Source: Bacteroidota bacterium (GTDB taxonomy: Bacteria > Bacteroidota > Ignavibacteria > UBA10030 > SZUA-254). From it: 49,762 nucleotides of DNA. Position 1 is the stretch's first letter, and each line of letters begins with the position of its first letter. Of this stretch, positions 1 to 9,233 are shown piece by piece. The stretch is from positions 70,331-120,092 of the forward strand of contig JAGVIE010000020.1 of assembly GCA_020056225.1 (NCBI GenBank). Direction: 5' to 3'. A program made the position numbers and the translations under genes. The notes beneath the pieces were generated by a model that had not been told where the DNA came from, ran no database searches, and saw nothing but the letters and a program-made list of their open reading frames with translations.

Positions 1-2123
1 TGCGATTCCCACGGTGGTATCCAATTAGGATTGGTTGCGCCAAGTTTACGCTTGTAATCATAATCTCCATCGCCCAGAAGAAGTACATATTTGGGCGGTA
101 CGGACCAATTCTTATAGACATAACTGAGATAATTTCGGATTGCCATTGGCGAAAGCAGTCCACCGCCGAACTCGTTATATATTTGATTCACGTCGACTAT
201 CAGAGTTTTTAGATAGCCGTTTCCTGACTGCTCCCTAAATGTTTTTAACCGTTGTGCTGCTGTCAAAAAATCTGAATGAGTTATTATTATATATGATGCT
301 TCGGTCGGGTCGCCATGCAAGTTTTGATTTCTAACCGTTGTGAGCGTGGAAGGCGTTTTAAAACCATTCTGTCCAACCAAATAAAATTCCTTCACCGTAC
401 CGGATGTTAAAGTTGTCTGGAATGAACAGGTATCAACTGAGACATTTGGATTCGCAATCACCAAAACACTATCGAACTTAGTTACATCGAACACTAATAC
501 TTCACCACCGCTGAAACCTTTTATCGTATATTCTCCAGCCACCGTAGTATCATGAGTATGAAAACTAAATACATCGTTCTGTGCGTTGAGAAATCGCTGA
601 TAAAATATTTCATACCAATCGAGATAACCCGTGCCGCCGGATCCGGTCGTCGAAAACTTGAACCGCAGTCTGCTTTCCGCATCAGAAAAAGCAGGCGTGG
701 TGTTTATTTCTGAAGAAACAAACCTCAGATCACTACCGCTCGGTGCAATGTTGACAACCCGTAGGGAGCCATCATGTTCCTCAAGTGTGAACTGAGAATA
801 GGCAGAAGAACTTGCGCCAAGGTTATATCGATATTTCATAGATTGATTCAAATCTATGCCCGGCAGAAGTTGCCGGTAAACAATCTGGTCTCCCGAATTG
901 AACGATTCTCCAAGCCACTCAATCCCCGATGAAAATACGTTCACCTTATCATCTTCACGAAAGAATTTATTTACGGCAGTTGAGGGTTTATATGGATTCG
1001 GGTCGCTCAAAGAAGAAATAGATGTCATCAATTTTGACGGCTCCCCGCCATAAGTAAGCCAGTATACATTCGACTCGGCAAAATGATTGATATAATGATT
1101 GAATGATTTTGATGTACGGTTGTAAATCCACCCGCGCGTGCTCTTGCCATAAAAGGCGATGAAATCGGCGGCATCTAATTGTCCCGGTGTTCCAGCATCA
1201 TGTATATAAATTGCATCCTGAAGAAGATCGTCGTCAGCTTTCACCATAGGCGAATATGGCAGCTCAACACCGCCGTTACTGAATATTTTTATTGTCCGGA
1301 TATCGGTCGATGTTGGTATTCCCGCGTCCAGCAACGCCTGTCCGGTTAATTTATACATTCCATCTTCAGAGATAGTAAAACGATACCAGGAACCCGAGCT
1401 TAACACGCTGTTGTATATGGATACTATCCCCGCAGTTTGTATTTCAGACGGAAGTGATTCGAACGCGTCTTCATTCAAAGCTAATCCATTTACTGAAGCT
1501 GTATATTTGTGAGGTTTTTCGGCGGCACCAAAATTTATTCGCGCAACAATCCGGTTACATTTCCTCAATTGACGGCGGGAAGGATCATATTGAAGCGGAT
1601 TGAACCTTAACTCCCCGAGAAAAACACCCCGTGTTTCACCGATATTCATTAATGATCCGGCTTCCGCTGGAAAATAGCCCTGGACATTATAAGCTTCAGG
1701 ATTGAGAATATATTTCGGTACCGGATCGACATCGCCTCTTTCAAAATACGGTACGGGCGCCAGAGTAACATTCGAGATTTCTTCATAGTCAAGATTAATA
1801 ATCTCAATCGTATTATTTTGGGTTCCCGGAAATTTCAACAGCGCCGAGCGAACCGCCATTTCGGGTGATCCGGGAATATTGGGTCCCGCTATTTTTCCGT
1901 CCGCGAAATGATAGCGAATAAATTCATTTCCGTTCGAGGTGAACTTTTCGGGCGTCAAATACCGGGGAGTATACTCAACCACAACACCTTCTGATGTAGA
2001 CTGGAGGATTTTTATGTCAGTCTGCTGAGCGAATGTTGAGGCATAAATAATGAGCCATGTCAGCGGAAAGTATCGCAACAGAGCAGATAAAATATTTTTA
2101 TGGTTATAGATTTTTGATCTCAT
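1..2123 (-). CDS. porU: PorU-like C25 (gingipain-fold) protease of type IX secretion, 5' part
   Basis: Reading the minus strand from the ATG at 2123 gives about 707 uninterrupted codons that run off the left edge, so the C-terminus is missing. A basic N-terminus and hydrophobic stretch (residues about 12-32, ending STFA-QQ) form a signal peptide. After a long beta-rich prodomain, residues about 560-700 look like the start of a C25 peptidase: an ASYIIITHSDF strand, an LIVDVNQIYNEF helix region, and LLLGDGDYDYK near residue 685. In gingipains and PorU the catalytic His and Cys follow this motif, so they would lie outside the window. PorU is the cell-surface sortase that removes the C-terminal signal from type IX substrates. 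The size and long prodomain fit PorU better than a secreted gingipain, but another C25 surface protease is possible. Confidence 0.7.
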   Translation of the reverse strand, partial: MRSKIYNHKNILSALLRYFPLTWLIIYASTFAQQTDIKILQSTSEGVVVEYTPRYLTPEKFTSNGNEFIRYHFADGKIAGPNIPGSPEMAVRSALLKFPGTQNNTIEIINLDYEEISNVTLAPVPYFERGDVDPVPKYILNPEAYNVQGYFPAEAGSLMNIGETRGVFLGELRFNPLQYDPSRRQLRKCNRIVARINFGAAEKPHKYTASVNGLALNEDAFESLPSEIQTAGIVSIYNSVLSSGSWYRFTISEDGMYKLTGQALLDAGIPTSTDIRTIKIFSNGGVELPYSPMVKADDDLLQDAIYIHDAGTPGQLDAADFIAFYGKSTRGWIYNRTSKSFNHYINHFAESNVYWLTYGGEPSKLMTSISSLSDPNPYKPSTAVNKFFREDDKVNVFSSGIEWLGESFNSGDQIVYRQLLPGIDLNQSMKYRYNLGASSSAYSQFTLEEHDGSLRVVNIAPSGSDLRFVSSEINTTPAFSDAESRLRFKFSTTGSGGTGYLDWYEIFYQRFLNAQNDVFSFHTHDTTVAGEYTIKGFSGGEVLVFDVTKFDSVLVIANPNVSVDTCSFQTTLTSGTVKEFYLVGQNGFKTPSTLTTVRNQNLHGDPTEASYIIITHSDFLTAAQRLKTFREQSGNGYLKTLIVDVNQIYNEFGGGLLSPMAIRNYLSYVYKNWSVPPKYVLLLGDGDYDYKRKLGATNPNWIPPWES

Positions 2124-2221
2124 GAATAAAAAAATAAAAAACCGAATCTCGGAATAAACCTGACATTCGGTTCTAAATCCTGAAGAATAAAGTCCCTGTG
2201 TTTGTCAAAGGTTTTCCGCAT
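2120..2221 (-). other. Possible 33-codon leader ORF with terminator-like hairpin before porU
   Basis: On the minus strand an ATG at 2221 opens a 33-codon frame. Its TGA (2122-2120) overlaps the ATG of the PorU-like gene in an ATGA arrangement. Inside it, an 8-bp stem (AACCGAAT pairing with ATTCGGTT, loop 17) is followed on the minus strand by a T-rich run just upstream of the protease start. No convincing ribosome binding site precedes the small frame. It may be a leader peptide/attenuator or a chance frame over a structured 5' leader. Confidence 0.3.
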
Positions 2222-2253
2222 ACTTGTTCTTTTCAATTAGAAACTTACGCGTG

Positions 2254-2261
2254 CAAATCTA
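2254..2261 (-). promoter_or_regulatory. Candidate -7 box for the PorU-like gene
   Basis: The minus strand reads TAGATTTG, an exact match to the Bacteroidota -7 consensus TAnnTTTG. It lies about 130 bases before the protease ATG. No clear -33 TTTG is seen at the right distance, so the call rests on one box only. Confidence 0.35.
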
Positions 2262-2329
2262 ATTTACAACAACCTAAATAAACCTTTAACAAAAACGAAT
2301 GCTTTACTCCTGCATGGAACATAAATATT

Positions 2330-2356
2330 TATCTTTGGTCAATATAGTTAGTTTTG
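2330..2356 (+). promoter_or_regulatory. Candidate -7 boxes for the GT5-gmhB-lipoprotein-barrel operon
   Basis: Two exact TAnnTTTG boxes occur on the plus strand: TATCTTTG at 2330-2337 and TAGTTTTG at 2349-2356. They lie about 90-115 bases before the ATG at 2446. The rest of the 2124-2445 divergent spacer is AT-rich and holds no other gene that I can support. Confidence 0.35.
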
Positions 2357-2445
2357 GGATGATTGTCAAGATACCAGTTGATATTCTGGCATAAAATTCG
2401 TAAATTGTTTAGCAAATTGATAATTTCCTCACTATTTCGTGTAGC

Positions 2446-3309
2446 ATGCCAAAACCAATAGGTGTTCTCTTTGTAGCAAGCGAAGCGGATCCCTTTATAA
2501 AAACAGGTAGCATCGGAGACCTTGCGGGAAGTCTTCCTAAGACCGTTAAATCTCTTGGGCATGATATTCGGGTGATGCTTCCGGGTTACGGCTCAATCAG
2601 CAACCGACGTTTTCAAATCCATAATTTACTTCGTATGAAAGATATTGAAGTACCAATATCATCGGATACTGAGCACGCGCACATCAAATCATCCTATCTA
2701 TGCAGTGAGAACCAAAAAGTACTGGTATATTTTCTTGCCAACGATCGTTATTTCAATCGCGATGGTTTGTATTTTCATCCGGAAACAAAAAAATATTTTG
2801 CTGATAATGACGAGCGATTTATTTTTTTCTGCCGCGGAGTACTTGAGACATTAAAACGGCTGCACTGGCAGCCGCAAATTATTCATTGCAACGACTGGCA
2901 GTGCGGTCTCATACCTGCATATCTTAAAACAATTTACAAAGACGACCCCTATTACAAGGATATGAAGACTGTCTTTACTGTTTACAGCCTTGCATCGTAT
3001 GCTTCTTTTCCAAAAACCTCTATCGAAAAAACCGGATTACCTTCAAGCTTATTCAACGGTAACGGCGATGGTACTGATACAGAACGGTTAAATTTCCTCA
3101 AGATGGGTTTAACCTATGCCGATGTTATTACAACATTCGGGAACAAAGCTGAAAAAGGAATTCTCAAATCGCAAAATGATGGAATAGGAAAAGTTTTTCT
3201 CTCCCGCAAATCCGCAATTGTATCGATGAATTCCGATAATGGCACACGTCAGGATAATATTGCTCAAAAACTTGTCGATATCTATCGTGACCTGGCAAAG
3301 AGCAACTGA
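2446..3309 (+). CDS. Half-length GT5 glycogen/starch synthase-like protein
   Basis: The 287-residue product matches only the N-terminal Rossmann domain of GT5 glycogen/starch synthases. It has VLFVASEADPFIKTGSIGD at residues 7-25, HDIRVMLPGYG, an HCNDWQCGLIPAYL segment, and KTVFTVYSLASY. Full GT5 enzymes are about 480 residues and carry the KxGGLGD loop and a C-terminal nucleotide-sugar-binding domain; here the loop reads KTGSIGD and the second domain is absent. The frame closes normally and shares one base with the next start (TGATG), so this is not a recent truncation. Short GT5 proteins next to DUF4270 lipoproteins are a known arrangement in Bacteroidota, usually beside panC. The function is unknown; glycogen synthase activity is doubtful. 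Confidence 0.75.
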   Translation: MPKPIGVLFVASEADPFIKTGSIGDLAGSLPKTVKSLGHDIRVMLPGYGSISNRRFQIHNLLRMKDIEVPISSDTEHAHIKSSYLCSENQKVLVYFLANDRYFNRDGLYFHPETKKYFADNDERFIFFCRGVLETLKRLHWQPQIIHCNDWQCGLIPAYLKTIYKDDPYYKDMKTVFTVYSLASYASFPKTSIEKTGLPSSLFNGNGDGTDTERLNFLKMGLTYADVITTFGNKAEKGILKSQNDGIGKVFLSRKSAIVSMNSDNGTRQDNIAQKLVDIYRDLAKSN

Positions 3310-3896
3310 TGAAGCAAGTCGGTATTTTTATTGACCGGGACGGCACGATTAATAATGAAGTAGAATATCTTAACACATTGTCCGGTCTTAAACTCATTCC
3401 GGGATCCTCAGCAGCAATCAGAGAAGCGAACGAACTCGGTTGTAAAGTATTTGTCGTTACTAATCAATCGGGAATTGCGCGCGGAATTATAACCGAGGAT
3501 GATCTTGCAAAAATCCACCTAACACTTCAGGAAACTCTCCGGCAGGACGGAGCTTACCTCGATGCGATCTATTATTGCCCGCATCATCCGGAGATTGGAG
3601 AACAACCATACCGGATAGACTGTGATTGCCGCAAACCAAAAACCGGCATGATCCTCCGCGCGGTAAAAGAGTTCGATGTCGAGTTAAGTAAATCTTATAT
3701 CATCGGCGATAAAATGATCGACATCCTGACCGGAAACAACTGCGGGATTAAATCGATTCTTGTTCTAACCGGATATGGCAAAGAAGAATTAAAACTCTGC
3801 CGACAGAGTAATGTTAAAATTGATTTTATCGCTGATAATTTGTATGATGCGATACAGTTTATTAAGCGGAATTTACACCAGGAAATATCAACCTAA
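3309..3896 (+). CDS. gmhB: D-glycero-beta-D-manno-heptose-1,7-bisphosphate 7-phosphatase (HAD-IIIA)
   Basis: A HAD-family phosphatase of 195 residues, the usual size for GmhB. Motif I is FIDRDGTIN with nucleophile Asp9 and acid/base Asp11. Motif II is VVTNQSG. The Cys-His zinc loop typical of GmhB is present as CPHHP followed by CDCRKP. The last motif is IIGDKMIDI. GmhB removes the 7-phosphate of heptose bisphosphate in the cytoplasm during ADP-heptose synthesis for the lipopolysaccharide inner core. The zinc loop separates it from plain HAD-IIIA histidinol phosphatases, although the substrate could be another sugar bisphosphate. Its ATG overlaps the TGA of the GT5-like gene by one base, which implies translational coupling. 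Confidence 0.85.
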   Translation: MKQVGIFIDRDGTINNEVEYLNTLSGLKLIPGSSAAIREANELGCKVFVVTNQSGIARGIITEDDLAKIHLTLQETLRQDGAYLDAIYYCPHHPEIGEQPYRIDCDCRKPKTGMILRAVKEFDVELSKSYIIGDKMIDILTGNNCGIKSILVLTGYGKEELKLCRQSNVKIDFIADNLYDAIQFIKRNLHQEIST

Positions 3897-3916
3897 CACA
3901 AACTATCACTCTTTAG

Positions 3917-5065
3917 ATGAAATATCTCTTTTATTCAATCTTATTTTTTTCGCTAATTCTATCGATAATAACAGGCTGTAGCGATGATCCGAATATTCTG
4001 GGCATTGGCTTGATACCTTCACAGGATACACTAAAAATTTTTTCAACCACAGCCGAAGCGACTGCCGATAGCACCTTCTTATATCGCGTAATCGGAACTT
4101 CCGGTTCTATCGTCGGATTTTATCACGATGCTTTATCGAACACTTCACTAGAATCGAGAGGATTGGTTCAATTCCAGGGATTCACTGTTTTATCCGAGAC
4201 TACTCAGGTAATTTCTGCTATAGTGAAAATTCCCGTCGATTACAAATTCAAAAATTCTACCGGCAAGATAAAACTCAATGTCCATGAGATTTTAGTATCA
4301 TGGAGCGAGAATGCGTTAATATGGAACCACTGCACCCCCGATAGCTTCTACAAGCGTGTTCCGGATACAACGTTTTCCACAGATATCGACACATCAACTA
4401 GTGTTTTGACGGTCGATATCGCGCCCGTTGTTCGTCGATGGATTAAGGAACAAACAGATGTCCCTTACGGCATCCTTCTTATTCCGGATTCACTTATGAG
4501 CGATATAATCGTTGGAACAAGAAACAGTTTTGACACGTTAAAGGTAGAATATCGCAGCGCCGACACTACGGCATCATTCAGCGTAATTTCAACCCAGCAA
4601 TCATTCATTGCGAATGGAGCCGTTCCGCAGTCGGATTCGATCAGATACATTCAGGCAGGCATAGGTTACCGCGAGCTGATTCGTTTCGATATTTCGTCAT
4701 TGCCAAAACGAGCGGGAATTTCTCAGGCAACATTCGAAGTAACCTCCGATGAAAACTCTGCAATAAAAAACGGTTATATGCGAGACTCTCTTGTCGCCTA
4801 TCTCGTACTCGACGACACTTTCCCGTTCGCGTCTTTATCGCTCGGAACAATCTGCCCGAAATCCACCGATGGATCGCGGACGATTTACAGCGCCGATATT
4901 AGAGCAATAGTTCAGAAGTGGGTCGTTCGACAAACAAATTACGGTATCGTATTGCGTTCATACAGTGAAGGATCGAGCTTTGACAGGTTTGCCGTTTTCG
5001 GCGCATCGTCTCAAGATCCATCCCGTCGTCCAAAACTAAAAATCAAATATACTGAACTTCCTTGA
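3917..5065 (+). CDS. DUF4270-like outer-membrane lipoprotein
   Basis: The 382-residue product begins with a hydrophobic signal and a lipobox ending in TGC (Cys21), followed by SDDPNILGIGLIPSQD. This resembles the start of DUF4270 lipoproteins (CDDD...IG..LIP). The body is beta-rich, with two similar modules that each end in a W-x-x-x-Q-T...YGI-L-x pattern (WIKEQTDVPYGILL near residue 175 and WVVRQTNYGIVLRS near 335), reminiscent of DNRLRE/CBM96-type beta-sandwiches. No catalytic motif is visible. It lies between gmhB and a beta-barrel gene whose start is one base past this stop, so the two probably act together at the outer membrane. The role is unknown. Confidence 0.6.
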   Translation: MKYLFYSILFFSLILSIITGCSDDPNILGIGLIPSQDTLKIFSTTAEATADSTFLYRVIGTSGSIVGFYHDALSNTSLESRGLVQFQGFTVLSETTQVISAIVKIPVDYKFKNSTGKIKLNVHEILVSWSENALIWNHCTPDSFYKRVPDTTFSTDIDTSTSVLTVDIAPVVRRWIKEQTDVPYGILLIPDSLMSDIIVGTRNSFDTLKVEYRSADTTASFSVISTQQSFIANGAVPQSDSIRYIQAGIGYRELIRFDISSLPKRAGISQATFEVTSDENSAIKNGYMRDSLVAYLVLDDTFPFASLSLGTICPKSTDGSRTIYSADIRAIVQKWVVRQTNYGIVLRSYSEGSSFDRFAVFGASSQDPSRRPKLKIKYTELP

Positions 5066-5066
5066 T

Positions 5067-6338
5067 ATGAAAATCAAATCATCAAATAATCTTATTATAG
5101 TCTTGCTGATAATTTTTGTTGAACTATCGGCAACGGTTAATTCATTCGGTGGAAACGGCGGTTCCGGATATTCACGATATGGAATAGGAGATATTCGCTA
5201 CTTCCTGTCAAGCCGCGCGGCAGGAATGGGCGGTGGTGGAATCGGCGTTCTTGCAAATAATTCAATTAACAGAAACAATCCCGCCGGCTTGACGCCAATC
5301 GGTCAGACGAGTTATTCTCTAGGGTTTTTATACGAAGGTTTTTCTACGACCGATGGTGAAAAGTCGGGTTACTTCAGCGGCGCATCCTTCAACGGAATTC
5401 AATTGGCAATCCCAATCATGCCGACTGAAGGCATTGTATTAAGCGCCGGATTAGTCCCATATAGTAACATTAATTATCACGTTATCTCACCGGTAACTTC
5501 CCCCGACTTGAGCTATGATGTAGAATATTTGGGCAATGGCGGATTGAGTATGGCGCATATTGGTCTTTCTGGAACTCTCGTCAGCGATTTTCATGTTGGC
5601 GCGAAGATGAATTACTACCTCGGTACCTTGAACTATACAACACGGCAATCGTTCGGAAATTTGAATTATTCAGAAGTACTCCGTTCTATGGAGCTGAGCG
5701 GGTTTGGTCTCACGCTTGGAACAATTTATAGCGGATTGAATAAGGCGATCGGACTATCGAGCGCAAAGATGTTCACCATGGGCGCGGTATTTACAACGAC
5801 GTCATATCTGACAGCAACTGAAGAAAAGTTTTATACATACCGTATGCCTTCAGTGCTTACCCGCGATACGACCACAACGAACGAAACAAAAATTAAATTG
5901 CCGTTCTCTCTCGGTTTCGGGATCTCATATCTCACGGAGAGATTTTTATTCGCATGCGATGTGCATTACCAAAACTGGAAACAGATTACTGTTGATGTCA
6001 ACACTTTAGAGGAACTTCGGGATAGTTATCGAATAAGTGTCGGCGGTGAATTTTTAGCGAGGCGCGATCAGTCGATATCGTATTTTCAAAGAATACCTCT
6101 GCGTTTAGGATTCTTTTATAATTCAAGCTACTATCTGATCAAAGGAAATCCGATAAACGAGATAGGCATAACCGGCGGTTTCGGAATCCCAATTTTCGGC
6201 GACACCCGAATTGATATAGGCGCGGAATACAGCTTCCGTGGAACAACCGACCAACAGTTACAGAAAGACAAAATTCTTCGTTTATCGTTCACACTCAACG
6301 GCGGAGAGATTTGGTTCATCCGTCCACAACAAGAATAA
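5067..6338 (+). CDS. Outer-membrane beta-barrel protein (FadL/PorV-like)
   Basis: A 423-residue protein with an N-terminal hydrophobic signal (residues about 8-26) and then GNGGSGYSRYGIGD. The segment SSRAAGMGGGGIGVLANNSINRNNPAGL is the plug-like opening of FadL/PorV-type barrels in Bacteroidota. The rest alternates polar and hydrophobic residues with Gly/Tyr turns, as expected for about 14 membrane strands, and ends in a strand-like segment near the terminus. It is one base downstream of the DUF4270-like lipoprotein. It could transport hydrophobic compounds or hold a secretion partner; the substrate cannot be inferred. Confidence 0.65.
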   Translation: MKIKSSNNLIIVLLIIFVELSATVNSFGGNGGSGYSRYGIGDIRYFLSSRAAGMGGGGIGVLANNSINRNNPAGLTPIGQTSYSLGFLYEGFSTTDGEKSGYFSGASFNGIQLAIPIMPTEGIVLSAGLVPYSNINYHVISPVTSPDLSYDVEYLGNGGLSMAHIGLSGTLVSDFHVGAKMNYYLGTLNYTTRQSFGNLNYSEVLRSMELSGFGLTLGTIYSGLNKAIGLSSAKMFTMGAVFTTTSYLTATEEKFYTYRMPSVLTRDTTTTNETKIKLPFSLGFGISYLTERFLFACDVHYQNWKQITVDVNTLEELRDSYRISVGGEFLARRDQSISYFQRIPLRLGFFYNSSYYLIKGNPINEIGITGGFGIPIFGDTRIDIGAEYSFRGTTDQQLQKDKILRLSFTLNGGEIWFIRPQQE

Positions 6339-6352
6339 TTCAACATCAATCT

Positions 6353-6790
6353 ATGATTGCCCTTGGTGCAGACCACGCAGGATACGAGTACAAAGAAAAG
6401 ATAAAAAATCTGTTGCAATCGCTCGGAATGGAGTATAGGGATTGGGGCACCGATTCAACTGCGTCGACTGATTATCCCGATTATGCTCACAAAGTTGCCG
6501 AGATTGTCGCCTCAGGCAAAGCTGAGTTTGGAATTTTAGTTTGTGGAACAGGCATCGGCATGTCAATCGTCGCGAATAAACATAAAGGTGTTCGCGCAGG
6601 TAACGTCGAATCAATCGAGGCAGCAAAATATGCACGCCTACACAATAATGCTAATATTCTTGCAATCGGTGCCAGATTGATTTCGTGGGAACAGGCAAAA
6701 GAGATCGTCAAAATTTTTTTACAAACAAAGTTTGAGGGCGGCAGACATCAGCAAAGGGTAGAGAAAATACATTCATTGACTAATTTATAG
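6353..6790 (+). CDS. rpiB: Ribose-5-phosphate isomerase B
   Basis: From the ATG at 6353 the product is 145 residues, the normal length for RpiB. It starts MIALGADHAGYEYKEKI and carries the catalytic Cys64 in VCGTGIGMSI, followed by the substrate-loop region RAGNVESIEAAKYARLHNNANILAIGARLI. The enzyme interconverts ribose 5-phosphate and ribulose 5-phosphate in the pentose phosphate pathway, acting as a cytoplasmic dimer. A longer frame from a TTG at 6311 overlaps the preceding barrel gene and adds residues not found in the family, so the ATG at 6353 is preferred. It stops with TAG, showing that amber is an ordinary stop in this genome. Confidence 0.92.
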   Translation: MIALGADHAGYEYKEKIKNLLQSLGMEYRDWGTDSTASTDYPDYAHKVAEIVASGKAEFGILVCGTGIGMSIVANKHKGVRAGNVESIEAAKYARLHNNANILAIGARLISWEQAKEIVKIFLQTKFEGGRHQQRVEKIHSLTNL

Positions 6791-6823
6791 ATTTTAGAAA
6801 TTGTAAAACCTCAGAGAAGTATC

Positions 6824-8116
6824 ATGAATAACCTCAGCAAGCGCGATCCGGAAATTTACAGCACAATTCAAAATGAAACCAACCGTCAGAACACAAAATT
6901 AGAACTCATCGCATCGGAAAATTTCGTAAGCCGGGCTGTACTTGAAGCTCTTGGCTCGGTGATGACTAATAAATATGCCGAGGGTTACCCCGGCAAACGC
7001 TACTACGGGGGCTGTGAGTTCGTCGATATGGCGGAAGACATTGCACGCGACAGAGTTAAGAAATTGTTCGGCGCCGAGTATTCAAACGTTCAGCCGCATT
7101 CCGGTTCGCAGGCAAATATGGCTGTGTATTTCACATTCGTCAAACCGGGCGATAAGATTTTGGGGATGAATCTTTCTCACGGCGGGCATCTTACACACGG
7201 CTCACCTGTGAATTTCTCAGGACAGCTTTATAACTTCGTCGCTTACGGAGTCAAAAAAGAAACGGGTTATATCGACCTCGACGAAGTCGAAACAGTTGCA
7301 ACACGAGAAAGACCAAAAATGATTACCGTTGGCGCAAGCGCTTACTCGCGTAACATCGATTATAAAGCGTTTCGTGTTATCGCCGATAAAGTTGGTGCAT
7401 TTCTCTTCGCCGACATTGCACATCCGGCAGGATTGATCGCAAAGAAATTATTGAACGATCCTCTTCCCCATTGTCACGTGGTTACATCCACCACGCATAA
7501 AACACTTCGCGGACCTCGCGGCGGATTAATACTGATGGGAAAAGATTTCGAAAATCCTTTCGGTGTCGTCGCTCCAAAATCCGGCAGGAAGAAAATGATG
7601 TCGGAACTTATCGATTCGATGGTAATCCCCGGCATACAGGGTGGACCTCTGATGCACGTGATTGCCGCAAAAGCTGTCGGATTTCTTGAAAATCTCCAAC
7701 CCGATTTTGAAACTTACGCAAAGCAGGTAATCAAGAATGCACAAGCACTTGCCAAAAAGCTGACGGGGCTTGGCTATTACATTATCTCTGGTGGAACTGA
7801 CAATCATCTCATGTTGATTGATCTTCGGAATAAAAATCTCACAGGCAAAGCGGCACAGGAAGCTCTCGATCCGGCAGGAATTACGGTAAATAAAAACGGC
7901 GTTCCATTCGATGATAAGAGTCCGCTAATCACAAGCGGTATACGAGTAGGTACACCCGCACTGACAACACGCGGAATGAAAGAACCGGAGATGGAAATTG
8001 TTGGAAGTTTGATCGATGAAGTTCTGCGCAATATCGGGAACACGTCTGTATGCAAAGATGTTGAGAATAAAGTGAAAGAGTTGTGCATAAAATTTCCATT
8101 ATACGAAGGATTATAA
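6824..8116 (+). CDS. glyA: Serine hydroxymethyltransferase
   Basis: The 430-residue PLP enzyme shows all SHMT landmarks: [23 protein letters not shown], the PHSGSQAN loop, [10 protein letters not shown], and the Schiff-base lysine (Lys226) in [12 protein letters not shown]. It converts serine and tetrahydrofolate to glycine and methylene-tetrahydrofolate in the cytoplasm. It follows rpiB by 33 bases and probably shares its transcript. The serine-making genes of this window (serA and a serC-like gene) lie about 33 kb away on the other strand. Confidence 0.97.
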   Translation: MNNLSKRDPEIYSTIQNETNRQNTKLELIASENFVSRAVLEALGSVMTNKYAEGYPGKRYYGGCEFVDMAEDIARDRVKKLFGAEYSNVQPHSGSQANMAVYFTFVKPGDKILGMNLSHGGHLTHGSPVNFSGQLYNFVAYGVKKETGYIDLDEVETVATRERPKMITVGASAYSRNIDYKAFRVIADKVGAFLFADIAHPAGLIAKKLLNDPLPHCHVVTSTTHKTLRGPRGGLILMGKDFENPFGVVAPKSGRKKMMSELIDSMVIPGIQGGPLMHVIAAKAVGFLENLQPDFETYAKQVIKNAQALAKKLTGLGYYIISGGTDNHLMLIDLRNKNLTGKAAQEALDPAGITVNKNGVPFDDKSPLITSGIRVGTPALTTRGMKEPEMEIVGSLIDEVLRNIGNTSVCKDVENKVKELCIKFPLYEGL

Positions 8117-8133
8117 ACAACGGAGGTGATATC

Positions 8134-9228
8134 TTGAAAAAATTTGTACTGTTTATCTTATTGACTTGTTCATTCCATATTGGTTTTTCACAATCAAATT
8201 TTAATTCTTTAGATTCTCCCGTCGACGCCCGAAGTATCTCAATGGGTGAATCGTTTGTGGCTCTAAGTAATTCATCATCTGGTAGTTTCTATAATCCGGC
8301 AACATTAAATAGTATCAAGGGAATTACAACATCGTATAGTAAGAGATATTTCGATTGGATGGATTGGACGAATGGCATGTACTATTTTTCGCTGAATGGT
8401 ACCGTACATACTACATATGGAACTATAGGTTTATTTTACAACAGATTGAACTGGGGCGAGATGACCATCGCCAGTGATGGATATCCGGAAGAAGTTGGTA
8501 AAGCAAGAATTTATAATCATACTTATGGGATCAGCTACTCAAAAGAAATTGACTCCCATTTTCAGGCGGGCATTACTCTAAAAACTTACAATGATGTTAT
8601 CGATTACATCGTTCGTCCTTCGTGGTTAACTACATCTTTCAAGACTTCTCAACCCTATCTTTTCGATTTCGGAATTCTCTACCGGGAGATAGGATTTTTT
8701 TCATCCAATAACATTACCGATGAAATCTCGGTTGGTGCAGTTCTTCAAAATTTTGGAACAGATTATAAAGAAAATGATCATTACGTACGGATACCCCATT
8801 ATGCCCGCTTAGGATTTGCCTATACCTTCAATTTGATGAACGAAAGTGAAGATAAACTACCGCCATTCCGATTTACACTCACGGGCGAATACTGTAATCA
8901 TCTCAATCAGTGGAAAACTGCAAAATCGTATAGAGATTACTGGAAAGCAGGAATGGAAGCAACATTTTTTGATGTCGTTTCCCTTCGAATGGGAGGGGAT
9001 GCAAGACCTTATTCCAGTATTTACAGTGAAAAGGGATTACCATCGCTCCGTTACGGATTTGGATTAAATGCCCCACTTCACTCAATGGGAATAAACACAC
9101 CGATTGTTGTTTCATTTGACTTCGCGGCAATCCCACTCAATGAAATTAATTGGTTTTCAAATTCTTATTCGAAGCGCACCTTAACCGCATTTACTCTTGA
9201 GATAAAATATTCAAACGATTTATTCTAA
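8134..9228 (+). CDS. PorV/PorQ-like outer-membrane barrel (UPF0164-type)
   Basis: The start is taken as TTG at 8134 because a strong ribosome binding site (GGAGGTGAT at 8122-8130) sits just before it and a signal peptide begins at once (KKFVLFILLTCSFHIGFSQ). A frame from an ATG at 8083 would overlap glyA. The 364-residue mature region opens with DARSISMGESFVALSNSSSGSFYNPATL, the hallmark of the PorV/PorQ/UPF0164 barrel family, and continues as a regular beta-strand pattern. PorV proteins shuttle cargo in type IX secretion, but this paralog-rich family also contains transporters, so a secretion role is only a possibility. Confidence 0.65.
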   Translation: MKKFVLFILLTCSFHIGFSQSNFNSLDSPVDARSISMGESFVALSNSSSGSFYNPATLNSIKGITTSYSKRYFDWMDWTNGMYYFSLNGTVHTTYGTIGLFYNRLNWGEMTIASDGYPEEVGKARIYNHTYGISYSKEIDSHFQAGITLKTYNDVIDYIVRPSWLTTSFKTSQPYLFDFGILYREIGFFSSNNITDEISVGAVLQNFGTDYKENDHYVRIPHYARLGFAYTFNLMNESEDKLPPFRFTLTGEYCNHLNQWKTAKSYRDYWKAGMEATFFDVVSLRMGGDARPYSSIYSEKGLPSLRYGFGLNAPLHSMGINTPIVVSFDFAAIPLNEINWFSNSYSKRTLTAFTLEIKYSNDLF

Positions 9229-9233
9229 TTTTT

